The position numbers and the translations under genes are program-made. The notes under the pieces are model-generated. The model was not told the origin of the DNA. It made no database searches and saw only the letters and a program-made list of their open reading frames with translations. From NCBI RefSeq assembly GCF_001514235.1, contig NZ_KQ948924.1, forward strand, positions 487,220 through 551,219: a stretch of 64,000 nucleotides of DNA. Direction: 5' to 3'. Positions within the stretch are counted from its first letter, which is position 1. Every line of letters begins with the position of its first letter. Source of the DNA: Streptomyces caeruleatus. GTDB taxonomy: Bacteria > Actinomycetota > Actinomycetes > Streptomycetales > Streptomycetaceae. Below, one piece after another: positions 45,450 through 52,938 of this stretch.

Positions 45450-46411
45450 CAGGCGCGCCTCCTGACGGTACGACTGACGGTTCGCCGGGTCACATGCCGG
45501 GCGTCCAGACCGGACAGGCCGCGCACGGCGACGTACGCCTTCTCCCGCCCGGGCAGCGAGACCCGGCCGCGCAGCACGGCCTCGGGGTCGCGCTCGATGC
45601 GGTCGAGGAGGCGGAGGTAGATGCCGGCCATCGCGGCGACACAGGCGCCGCTGCGGCGGTCCAGCATGGGGAGCAGCCGGTAGCCCTCGGCGAAAAGGGC
45701 GCGGGCCCGACGCACTTCGAAGTGCACGAGGCCCGCGAAGTCGGAGCCCTCCGGTGGAGTCGGCCCGCTGAAGCCGGTCGAGCAGCCGAACTTGGCCAGG
45801 TCGTCGGAGGGCAGATAGGTGCGGCCGCCCTCGGCGTCCTCGCGGACGTCCCGCAGGATGTTGGTGAGCTGCAGGGCCAGACCGAGCGTGTCGGCGTACT
45901 CGGGTGCGCGCTCGGCTCCGCGCGCGCCGGGCTCCGGGCCGAACACGCCGAGCGAGAGCCGCCCGATGGCGCCCGCCACACAGCGGCAGTAGACCTTCAG
46001 GTCGTCCCAGGTCTCGTAGGTCTCACCGCGTACGTCCATCAGGACGCCGTCGATGAGCTCGTCGAGGCCGCCGAGCGGGATCGGGAAGGTGTCGGCGGCG
46101 TGGGCGAGGGCGACGGCCACGGGGTCGATGTCGTCCTCGTCGACCTTGCCGTCACGGATCCGGGTCAGCAGCTCCCGGGTGTCCTCGAGCCTGGCGATCT
46201 TGACGTCGTCGGTCAGGGCGCCGTCGCCGATGTCGTCGACGCGGCGCGAGAACGCGTACAGCGCCGACATCGCGCGACGCTTGGGCGTGGGCAGCAGCCT
46301 GATGCCATAGGCGAAGTTACGGGCCTGCTGCCCCGTGACGGCCTCGCAGTAGCTGTAGGCGGCGAGTACCGGTGCGGACGCGTGTGGTGCAGACTCCACG
46401 GTCCGGATCAC
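45449..46411 (-). CDS. hpnD: Presqualene diphosphate synthase (HpnD)
   Basis: The 320-residue squalene/phytoene-synthase-fold protein joins two farnesyl diphosphates to presqualene diphosphate. Asp-rich motifs are RRVDDIGDG and NILRDVREDAEGGRTYLP. The GTG start overlaps the hpnC stop by four bases (GTGA). HpnD is distinguished from HpnC by its second motif and its position. Confidence 0.93.
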   Translation of the reverse strand: MIRTVESAPHASAPVLAAYSYCEAVTGQQARNFAYGIRLLPTPKRRAMSALYAFSRRVDDIGDGALTDDVKIARLEDTRELLTRIRDGKVDEDDIDPVAVALAHAADTFPIPLGGLDELIDGVLMDVRGETYETWDDLKVYCRCVAGAIGRLSLGVFGPEPGARGAERAPEYADTLGLALQLTNILRDVREDAEGGRTYLPSDDLAKFGCSTGFSGPTPPEGSDFAGLVHFEVRRARALFAEGYRLLPMLDRRSGACVAAMAGIYLRLLDRIERDPEAVLRGRVSLPGREKAYVAVRGLSGLDARHVTRRTVSRTVRRRA

Positions 46412-47307
46412 CCCTCTCCTCGCAGAGTCACGCCCACCTCGCGCAGCAGCTGGAGCCTGCTGGCCTTCGGCGGGCCGGGAAGTACGTCGTATTCGGCGGC
46501 GGAGATCGCACGGATCGCCGCCTTTCCCCCCGCCACGAATCCCGCGAGCAGCAGCTTCAGCCTGCCGTGGACGCTACCCACCAGGGGGGTGCCTTCATTC
46601 AGGAGGGCTTGAGCGCGTTCGGCTTCGTATGCAACCAGTGCGCGCACCGATGCGCCTGCTGTTTTTACCGCGAGATCGGTTTCCTGGACGTGGAAGCGCT
46701 TCATGTCCGCCGCGGGCAGATAGATCCGGTCACGGCCGAGGTCCTCGGCGACGTCCTGGAGGTGCTCGACGATCTGCAGGGCCGTGCAGACCGCGTCGGA
46801 GCGGCGGATCCGCTCCGGCGTCGCGGTGCCGGTGACGGCGAGGACGAGCCGGCCGACGGGGTTGGCGGACAGTTCGCAGTAGGCAAGGAGATCGTCGTAG
46901 GTCTCGTAGCGCGCGACGAGCTGGTCCTGGCGGTTGGCGGCGATCAGACCGAGGAAGGGCTCGGGGGTCAGCGAGCGGCGGCGCACGGTCGGCTGGAGGC
47001 GGCGCAGCAGGGGGTGGCGCGGGGTGCCGTCGAAGACGCGGCGCAGATCGGCCTCGAATGCGTCGAGGAGAACCAGGCGGTCGTCGGCCTCCGCGGGCGA
47101 CACGCCGAGCAGTCGGGCGTCGGCGCCGCCGGGGGCGAGATCGCCGTCACCGATGTCGTCGACGAGGCGGGCGAAGCCGTATACGGCCATGAGGTCGATG
47201 CGCCAGGCCCTGGGCAGGAAGAAAGGCGCCACGGGGAAGTTCTCCGCGGCGGCCTTGCCGAGCGTGCCACGCTCCGGGTCGGCTGTGCGCGCGCCGGTTC
47301 CCGTCAC
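46408..47307 (-). CDS. hpnC: Hydroxysqualene synthase (HpnC)
   Basis: The 299-residue squalene-synthase-fold protein converts presqualene diphosphate to hydroxysqualene. Motifs are ARLVDDIGDGD and EHLQDVAEDLGRDRIYLP. GTG 47307 (VTGTGARTADPERGTLGKA) is chosen by recalled homologue starts; ATG 47337 would add ten residues and neither has a strong Shine-Dalgarno. It is the first gene of the hopanoid operon, so the operon promoter lies between 47308 and about 47450. Confidence 0.9.
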   Translation of the reverse strand: MTGTGARTADPERGTLGKAAAENFPVAPFFLPRAWRIDLMAVYGFARLVDDIGDGDLAPGGADARLLGVSPAEADDRLVLLDAFEADLRRVFDGTPRHPLLRRLQPTVRRRSLTPEPFLGLIAANRQDQLVARYETYDDLLAYCELSANPVGRLVLAVTGTATPERIRRSDAVCTALQIVEHLQDVAEDLGRDRIYLPAADMKRFHVQETDLAVKTAGASVRALVAYEAERAQALLNEGTPLVGSVHGRLKLLLAGFVAGGKAAIRAISAAEYDVLPGPPKASRLQLLREVGVTLRGEG

Positions 47308-47511
47308 CGGGGACTGCCCGGCGCGGGGACGGCACATGCTGCGTGGAGCTGGGGAGTTTCCGTAGCCATTGCCGTCACATCTCCCGTTCTACACCGCAGA
47401 CCCAATGCACACTATTTCGGACACGCCGCCCGGCCGTCCGCGCCGCGGCCCTGCGCGGGGGTGTCGTTCGGTATCGCCCCACTTGCCGCGTTTCGGTACC
47501 GGTACAGCTTA

Positions 47512-47523
47512 CGTTGTACAACG
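47512..47523. promoter_or_regulatory. Orphan TetR-like palindrome
   Basis: CGTTGTACAACG is a perfect 12-base palindrome preceded by TTA and TACGTT-like -10 sequence (47510-47515) and GGTACCGGTAC. It looks like a TetR-controlled promoter facing right, but no rightward gene follows. Confidence 0.45.
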
Positions 47524-47620
47524 GGGCCGGGCCCGTGGGGGTGTCCTGCACATCACAACAACACACCGATTGGCGTCAAGGTTCCCGAGGCCAGGCGGAG
47601 TTGACGTTTCCTTTGCAGAC

Positions 47621-47657
47621 GCGGGGCCCCGCCGGGGCAGTTCCGGCAGGGCCCTGC
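47621..47657. terminator. Paired GC palindromes after the exporter genes
   Basis: GCGGGGCCCCGC (47621-47632) and GCAGGGCCCTGC (47646-47657) are perfect 12-base palindromes about 40-75 bases past the exporter ATPase stop. They can fold as tandem hairpins; no T-run is present. Confidence 0.5.
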
Positions 47658-47694
47658 GAAGCGTCCTGGGCCACACGGCCCATACGGGGGTGGA

Positions 47695-48477
47695 CTACTT
47701 GCCCGTGAACTTCTCGTACTCCTTGAGGACCTCGTCCGTCGGTCCGTCCATGCGCAGCTCGCCGCGTTCCAGCCACAGGACGCGGTTGCAGGTGTCTCGG
47801 ATCGACTTGTTGTTGTGGCTGACGAGGAAAACGGTGCCGGCTTCCTTGCGCAGTTCACGGATGCGTTCCTCGGAGCGCTTCTGGAACTTGCGGTCGCCGG
47901 TGGCCAGCGCCTCGTCGATCATGAGGACGTCGTGGTCCTTGGCGGCGGCGATGGAGAAGCGCAGACGGGCCGCCATACCGGAGGAATAGGTGCGCATGGG
48001 GAGCGTGATGAAGTCGCCCTTCTCGTTGATGCCCGAGAAGTCGACGATCTCCTGGTAGCGCTCCTTGATCTGCTCTCGGGACATGCCCATGGCGAGCCCG
48101 CCCAATATGACGTTGCGCTCGCCCGTGAGGTCGTTCATCAGGGCCGCGTTCACGCCGAGCAGGGAGGGCTGGCCGTCGGTGTAGACCTTGCCCTTCTCCG
48201 CCGGGAGCAGGCCGGCGATGGCACGCAGCAGCGTGGACTTGCCGGAGCCGTTGGAGCCGATCAGGCCGATGGCCTCGCCCCGGTAGGCGACGAAGGAGAC
48301 GCCCCGGACGGCGTGCACCTTGCGCACGCCCCGCTCCTCGCCGCGCTTGAGGATGCGGCTCAGGGCGGCGGTGGCGCTGCCCTTGCCGGACTTCGCGCCG
48401 TTGACGCGGTAGACGATGTGCAGCTCGTCCGCGATGACGGTGGGGATGCGCTCCGCGTCCTTTACGGGGTCAGCCAC
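47695..48477 (-). CDS. ABC transporter ATP-binding protein (TagH/Wzt-type polysaccharide export)
   Basis: The 260-residue ATPase has Walker A GSNGSGKST, the signature YSSGMAARLRFS and Walker B VLMIDEALATGD followed by an H-loop in LVSHNNKSIRD. The GMAARLRF and DEALATGD forms are those of polysaccharide or teichoic acid exporters (TagH, Wzt without the carbohydrate-binding C-domain). Its GTG overlaps the permease stop by eight bases. It powers export of a lipid-linked product made by the genes upstream. Confidence 0.92.
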   Translation of the reverse strand: MADPVKDAERIPTVIADELHIVYRVNGAKSGKGSATAALSRILKRGEERGVRKVHAVRGVSFVAYRGEAIGLIGSNGSGKSTLLRAIAGLLPAEKGKVYTDGQPSLLGVNAALMNDLTGERNVILGGLAMGMSREQIKERYQEIVDFSGINEKGDFITLPMRTYSSGMAARLRFSIAAAKDHDVLMIDEALATGDRKFQKRSEERIRELRKEAGTVFLVSHNNKSIRDTCNRVLWLERGELRMDGPTDEVLKEYEKFTGK

Positions 48478-49405
48478 GGCCGTACCTCTCTTCCGCCTTC
48501 CAGAAGTAGACGAAGCCGACTCCGCCCGCCAGCACCGCCCAGCCCAGCGCGAAGGCCCACACATGCGCCGGCAGGAACGAGGAGTCGTATCCGTCGATCA
48601 TCGCGAACCGGACCAGGTCCATGTAGATCGCGGCGGGGTTCCACTGCAGGACGTCGGTGATCCAGCCCGGCCAGTTCTTGTCCGCGAGCATCGCCGGGAT
48701 GCTGAACATCACGCCGGACGCGTACATCCAGGTACGCAGGAGGAACGGCATCAGCTGGGCCAGGTCGGGGGTCTTGCTGCCCATGCGGGCGAAGATCAGA
48801 GCGAGTCCCGAGTTGAACACGAACTGCAGCGTCAGCGCGGGCAGGACGAGCAGCCAGGACAGGTCGGGGAAGCTACCGAACGCCATCATGATCACGACGA
48901 GCACGATCATGGAGTAGAGCAGCTGCTGGAGCTGCTGGAGCGCGAACGACAGCGGCAGCGAGGCCCGGGGGAAGTGCAGTGCGCGGACCAGACCCAGGTT
49001 GCCGGAGATGGCACGCACACCCGCGAGCACCGAGCTCTGGGTGAAGGTGAAGACGAACACGCCGGTCACCAGGAACGGCACGTAGATGTCGCTCGGGATG
49101 CCCTCCCGGGCGCCCAGCAGCATGCCGAAGATGAAGAAGTACACGGCCGCGTTCAGCAGCGGCGTGGCCACCTGCCAGAGCTGGCCGAGCTTCGCCTGGC
49201 TGTACTGGGCGGTCAGCTTCGCCCGCGAGAACGCGAGGATGAAGTGCCGCCGGTCCCAGAGCTGGCGGACGTACTCGAACAGCGAGGGGCGGGCGCCGCT
49301 CACGGTCAGCCCGTGCTTGGCGGCCAGCTGGGCCGCCGTGAGTCCCTCGTCGGGCGACGGAGGCGCGCTCACCGCGACTCCGCCGTCGTGCGTTGTCTCA
49401 CTCAC
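48470..49405 (-). CDS. ABC transporter permease (TagG/Wzm-type)
   Basis: The 311-residue permease has a cytoplasmic N-terminal part and about six membrane segments from residue 60 on. The FILAFSRAKLTAQYSQAKLGQLWQV motif before the first segment is typical of ABC-2 polysaccharide export permeases, which move undecaprenyl-linked glycans such as teichoic acids across the membrane. It is the membrane partner of the ATPase downstream. Confidence 0.92.
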   Translation of the reverse strand: MSETTHDGGVAVSAPPSPDEGLTAAQLAAKHGLTVSGARPSLFEYVRQLWDRRHFILAFSRAKLTAQYSQAKLGQLWQVATPLLNAAVYFFIFGMLLGAREGIPSDIYVPFLVTGVFVFTFTQSSVLAGVRAISGNLGLVRALHFPRASLPLSFALQQLQQLLYSMIVLVVIMMAFGSFPDLSWLLVLPALTLQFVFNSGLALIFARMGSKTPDLAQLMPFLLRTWMYASGVMFSIPAMLADKNWPGWITDVLQWNPAAIYMDLVRFAMIDGYDSSFLPAHVWAFALGWAVLAGGVGFVYFWKAEERYGRG

Positions 49406-49501
49406 CTGTGGAAACTTTCGTCTTCGAGATGCGCGGCCTGTGCGGGCCTGGCATGAACCTGGAGCCGGGGTACGGCCCGGGGGCTCTCAGGACCGAGCTT
49501 G

Positions 49502-50374
49502 TCAGATGACGGGAGGTCGGCCCAGTCGAGTCAGCCGCCACACCGTACGCCACTTCATGGGCCGGCGGGGACCGCACGAGGTGGTCCACCCTTCCCGGAA
49601 TCCGCCGAACCATGCCTTGAGGGCGGAGCGGGACGGGCGGCGGACGAGGGTGAGCAGCATCCAGACGCCCAGATAGACCGGAACGAGGAGGGCCGGAAGG
49701 TTTCGGCGGGCCAGCCAGACGCGGTTGCGGGCGACCATGCGATGGTAGACCGCGTGCCGCGAGGGCGCGGTCGTCGGGTGGTACAGCACCATGTCGGACC
49801 GGTAGTCGATCATCCAGCCCGCGTCGAGGGCCCGCCATGCCAGGTCGGTTTCCTCATGGGCGTAGAAGAATTCGTCCGGGAGCCCGCCGACTTCGGCGAA
49901 GACCTGCGTACGGACGGCGTTGGCGCCGCCCAGGAACGTGGTCACCCGGGAGGAGCGCATCGGGTCGGAGGCCCGCAGCCGCGGCACATGGCGGCGCTGG
50001 GTGACGCCGGTCTCCGGGTCGGCGATGCGGAAGCTGATGATGCCGAGCTTCGGGTCGGCCTCGAACGCCTTGCGGCACAGCTCGGCGGTGTCGTGGTGGG
50101 CGAGCAGGCCGTCGTCGTCGAGGAAGAGCAGGACGTCGACGTCGCGGCCGCTGGGGCCGAAGGCCTCGATGCCGACGTTGCGGCCACCGGGGATGCCGAG
50201 GTTCTCGGGCAGCTCGATGGTGCGGACGCCCTCGGGGACGTCCGGGACCGGGGAGCCGTTGCCGACGACGACCACCTCGACGCGGTCGCCGTCCTGCTTG
50301 GCGACCGAGTCGAGGAGGGCGCGCAGTTCGTCGGGGCGGTTGCCCATCGTGATGATGACCGCGCCGACCTTCAT
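49502..50374 (-). CDS. Family 2 glycosyltransferase
   Basis: The 290-residue GT-A enzyme starts MKVGAVIITMGNRPDELRAL and has the nucleotide-sugar/metal motif LLFLDDDG, EETDLAWRALDAGW and a C-terminal amphipathic or membrane-associated stretch (VPVYLGVWMLLTLV). It adds one sugar to an unknown acceptor. GTG 50383, which overlaps the previous stop by four bases, is an alternative start. It is about 95 bases upstream of the exporter permease on the same strand. Confidence 0.9.
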   Translation of the reverse strand: MKVGAVIITMGNRPDELRALLDSVAKQDGDRVEVVVVGNGSPVPDVPEGVRTIELPENLGIPGGRNVGIEAFGPSGRDVDVLLFLDDDGLLAHHDTAELCRKAFEADPKLGIISFRIADPETGVTQRRHVPRLRASDPMRSSRVTTFLGGANAVRTQVFAEVGGLPDEFFYAHEETDLAWRALDAGWMIDYRSDMVLYHPTTAPSRHAVYHRMVARNRVWLARRNLPALLVPVYLGVWMLLTLVRRPSRSALKAWFGGFREGWTTSCGPRRPMKWRTVWRLTRLGRPPVI

Positions 50375-50379
50375 GCCGT

Positions 50380-51159
50380 TCACTTCAGCCTGCTGGAGGC
50401 GAGGATGGACACGAGGTGCAGCAGGGTCTGGAGCAGCGCGATGCCGGCGAGGACGGCGACGCCGAGCCGGGTGAAGAACAGGTCGCCGCGGGCCTGGTCG
50501 ACGATCGCCAGGACCAGGATCAGCAGCGAGGCCTCGATGCCGAGGATCAGCCGGTGGAACTTGAGCATGGCGGCGGCCTTGCGGGCCAGGGCCATGCCGG
50601 AGGAGCGCATCTCGGACGCCGCCTCCTGCACCGGCGGCTTGCCGGCCTGGTGCCGGGCGACGCCGACCAGGTCGGTCTCGGCCTTGATCAGGATGGCGCC
50701 GAGCGCGGCCAGCGTGCCGAGGAAGGCCCACAGCCAGTCGATACGGCCGCTGCCCCACAGGTCGGCGGCGCGCAGTCCGAAGCCGACGAGCACGGCGGCA
50801 TCGGTGAGGTAGGCGCCGACGCGGTCGAGGTAGACGCCGCTCAGCGAGTACTGCTTCTTCCAGCGCGCGATCTCGCCGTCGACGCAGTCGAGCAGCAGAT
50901 ACATCTGGACGCACACCACGCCCAGCACGGCACCCGGGATCCCCGGCACCAGAAGTGCCGGGGCCGCGAGCACACCGAAGACGGTCATCAGGTACGTGAG
51001 CTGGTTGGGCGTGACCCTGGTGTTCACCAGGTAGCGGTCGACCCGCAGGGACACCTCACGCATGTAGAGGCGTCCCATCCAGTGCTCACCGCTGCGCCGG
51101 TCCTTCACCCCCGCGGGGTGAACGACGGGGCGGAGTTCAGCTACCGATGGCCTTGACAT
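50380..51159 (-). CDS. CDP-alcohol phosphatidyltransferase family protein
   Basis: The 259-residue membrane enzyme has the full CDP-alcohol motif D-x2-DG-x2-AR-x8-G-x3-D-x3-D beginning DCVDGEIARW and ending YLTD, and about six membrane segments. It transfers a CDP-activated alcohol or lipid onto a second alcohol phosphate. The N-terminal 45 residues are soluble. It overlaps the dehydrogenase gene upstream by 23 bases. Substrates are unknown; the surrounding genes suggest glycerol-1-phosphate or a related polyol phosphate as one partner. Confidence 0.9.
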   Translation of the reverse strand: MSRPSVAELRPVVHPAGVKDRRSGEHWMGRLYMREVSLRVDRYLVNTRVTPNQLTYLMTVFGVLAAPALLVPGIPGAVLGVVCVQMYLLLDCVDGEIARWKKQYSLSGVYLDRVGAYLTDAAVLVGFGLRAADLWGSGRIDWLWAFLGTLAALGAILIKAETDLVGVARHQAGKPPVQEAASEMRSSGMALARKAAAMLKFHRLILGIEASLLILVLAIVDQARGDLFFTRLGVAVLAGIALLQTLLHLVSILASSRLK

Positions 51160-52198
51160 AGTCGGCGTAGATGTCCTTGATCTGGTCGGTTGTCAGGTCG
51201 AGGTGTTCGAGGATCGTGTAGCGGCCGGGCCGGGTCTGCGGAGCGAACTCCACGGCGCGGACGAACTCGTCGTCCGTGAAGCCGATCTCCGCCGGCAGTA
51301 CGGGCAGCCCGTGCCGACGCAGCACCTCGGCCATGAAGGCCGACTCCTCGTGGGCTCCGCGCAGGTACATCGCGAAGGCCGCGCCCAGTCCGCACTGCTC
51401 GCCGTGGGCGGCGGCACGCTTGGGGAACAGCAGGTCGAAGGCGTGGTTGATCTCGTGGCACGCGCCGGAGGACGGGCGGGAGTCACCCGACACCGACATG
51501 GCGATACCGCTGAGCACCAGCGCCTCGGCGAGTACCTGGAGGAACTCGGTGTCCCCTATACCGCCGGGGTGCCGCAGCACCGCCTCGCCGGCCTGGCGGG
51601 CGATCGCGGCGGCGAGGCCGTCGATTTTCTCGCCGTTGACGCGGTTGGCGAGCTCCCAGTCCGCGATGGCGGAGATGTTGGAGATCGCGTCGCCGATGCC
51701 GGCGCGCACGAAGCGGGCCGGGGCCTCGTGGATGACGTCGAGGTCGATGACGACCGCGATCGGGTTCGGCACGCCGTACGAGCCGCGGCCCGCGTCGTTG
51801 TCGAGGGTGGCGACCGGCGAGCACAGACCGTCGTGCGCGAGGTTCGTCGGTACGGCGACCAGGGGCAGGCCGACGCGCGCCGCGGCGAACTTGGCGCAGT
51901 CGATGATCTTGCCGCCGCCGAGCCCGACGACGGCGTCGTAGTGGCCGGCCTTTATGTCACTGGCCAGCCGCACCGCGTCGTCGAGGGTGCCGCCGCCGAC
52001 CTCGTACCAGCTGGCGCCGGGCAGCGCGGGGGCGAGCCGCTCCCGCAGCCGGGCACCGGAACCGTTGCTGACCGCGACGGCCAGCTTGCCGGAGTGCGAG
52101 ATGCGTTCGTCGGCGAGCACACCGCCCAGGTCGTCGAGGGCACCCGGGCGGATGTCGACGACGACGGGCGAGGGAATCAGCCGGGTCAGTACTGGCAC
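51137..52198 (-). CDS. Iron-containing alcohol dehydrogenase, glycerol-1-phosphate dehydrogenase-like
   Basis: The 353-residue protein resembles the sn-glycerol-1-phosphate dehydrogenase (AraM/EgsA) branch: VGLGGGKIIDCAKFAA for NAD, TNLAHDGLCSPVA and metal residues Asp in AGIGDAISN, His in CHEINHAFD and His in AAHGEQCG. Such enzymes reduce dihydroxyacetone phosphate to sn-glycerol-1-phosphate. GTG 52198 overlaps the nucleotidyltransferase end. A related polyol-phosphate substrate cannot be ruled out. Confidence 0.85.
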   Translation of the reverse strand: MPVLTRLIPSPVVVDIRPGALDDLGGVLADERISHSGKLAVAVSNGSGARLRERLAPALPGASWYEVGGGTLDDAVRLASDIKAGHYDAVVGLGGGKIIDCAKFAAARVGLPLVAVPTNLAHDGLCSPVATLDNDAGRGSYGVPNPIAVVIDLDVIHEAPARFVRAGIGDAISNISAIADWELANRVNGEKIDGLAAAIARQAGEAVLRHPGGIGDTEFLQVLAEALVLSGIAMSVSGDSRPSSGACHEINHAFDLLFPKRAAAHGEQCGLGAAFAMYLRGAHEESAFMAEVLRRHGLPVLPAEIGFTDDEFVRAVEFAPQTRPGRYTILEHLDLTTDQIKDIYADYVKAIGS

Positions 52199-52938
52199 GC
52201 GATCTCCCGTCCACGGGCGAGATCGTCGTGGTTGTCGATCTCCACCCACTTGACGTCGCCGATCGGCGCCACGTCGATGCGGAAGCCGCGGTTCACGAGC
52301 TCCTGGTAGCCGTGCTCGTAGAACTGCTGCGGGTCGGTCTCCCACACGGTCTTCAGGGCGTCGGCCAGCTCGGGGGCGGCGTCGCCCTCGATCAGCGTCA
52401 CGCCGATGTACTCGCCGGTCGCCTCGGCCGGGTCCATCAGCTTGGTGATCTTCGTCATGCCCTTCTCGGGGTCGACGACGACCTTCATCTCCTCGTCGGC
52501 CAGGCTCTTCACCGTGTCCAGCGCGAGGATGATCCTCTTGCCTTCGCCGCGGGCGGCGAGCAGCGTCTTCTCGACGGAGACCGGGTGCACGGTGTCGCCG
52601 TTGGCGAGGATCACGCCGTCCTTGAGGGCGTCACGGCCGCACCACAGGGAGTAGGCGTTGTTCCACTCCTCGGCCTTGTCGTTGTCGATGAGGGTGAGCT
52701 TGAGGCCGTACTTCGCCTCCAGCGCGGCCTTGCGCTCGTACACCGCTTCCTTGCGGTAGCCGACGATGATCGCGACCTCGGTGAGACCGATCTCGGCGAA
52801 GTTGCCGAGGGTCAGATCGAGAACCGTGGGTTCGCCCTCTATGCCCGCGGGCCCCACCGGCACCAGAGCCTTCGGAAGGCTGTCGGTGTAGGGGCGCAGA
52901 CGCCGTCCGGCGCCAGCCGCCAGCACGAGGCCGATCAT
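52186..52938 (-). CDS. Nucleotidyltransferase (LicC-like CTP/alcohol-phosphate type)
   Basis: The 250-residue enzyme has the nucleotide-binding start LVLAAGAGRRLRPYTDSLPKAL and LANGDTVHP with a metal-binding Asp. It resembles phosphocholine or inositol-phosphate cytidylyltransferases, which would make a CDP-activated alcohol. Coupling to two CDP-alcohol phosphatidyltransferases supports a CDP product; a dNDP-sugar is the alternative. Its ATG overlaps the 602-residue protein's stop by four bases. Confidence 0.87.
   Translation of the reverse strand: MIGLVLAAGAGRRLRPYTDSLPKALVPVGPAGIEGEPTVLDLTLGNFAEIGLTEVAIIVGYRKEAVYERKAALEAKYGLKLTLIDNDKAEEWNNAYSLWCGRDALKDGVILANGDTVHPVSVEKTLLAARGEGKRIILALDTVKSLADEEMKVVVDPEKGMTKITKLMDPAEATGEYIGVTLIEGDAAPELADALKTVWETDPQQFYEHGYQELVNRGFRIDVAPIGDVKWVEIDNHDDLARGREIACQY

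Larger units (their letters stand above)
47308..47694. other. Gap between the hopanoid operon and the ABC exporter
   Basis: 387 bases without a supported gene. The left end must contain the leftward hpnC promoter, but no clean -35/-10 pair can be selected. The middle holds the perfect palindrome CGTTGTACAACG at 47512-47523. The right end holds two perfect 12-base palindromes, GCGGGGCCCCGC and GCAGGGCCCTGC, which probably end the exporter transcript. Confidence 0.6.

Noticed and set aside
51137..52198. Calling the dehydrogenase a glycerol dehydrogenase or inosose synthase
   Set aside because: Motifs and CDP-alcohol neighbours favour glycerol-1-phosphate dehydrogenase, but the substrate is left open.
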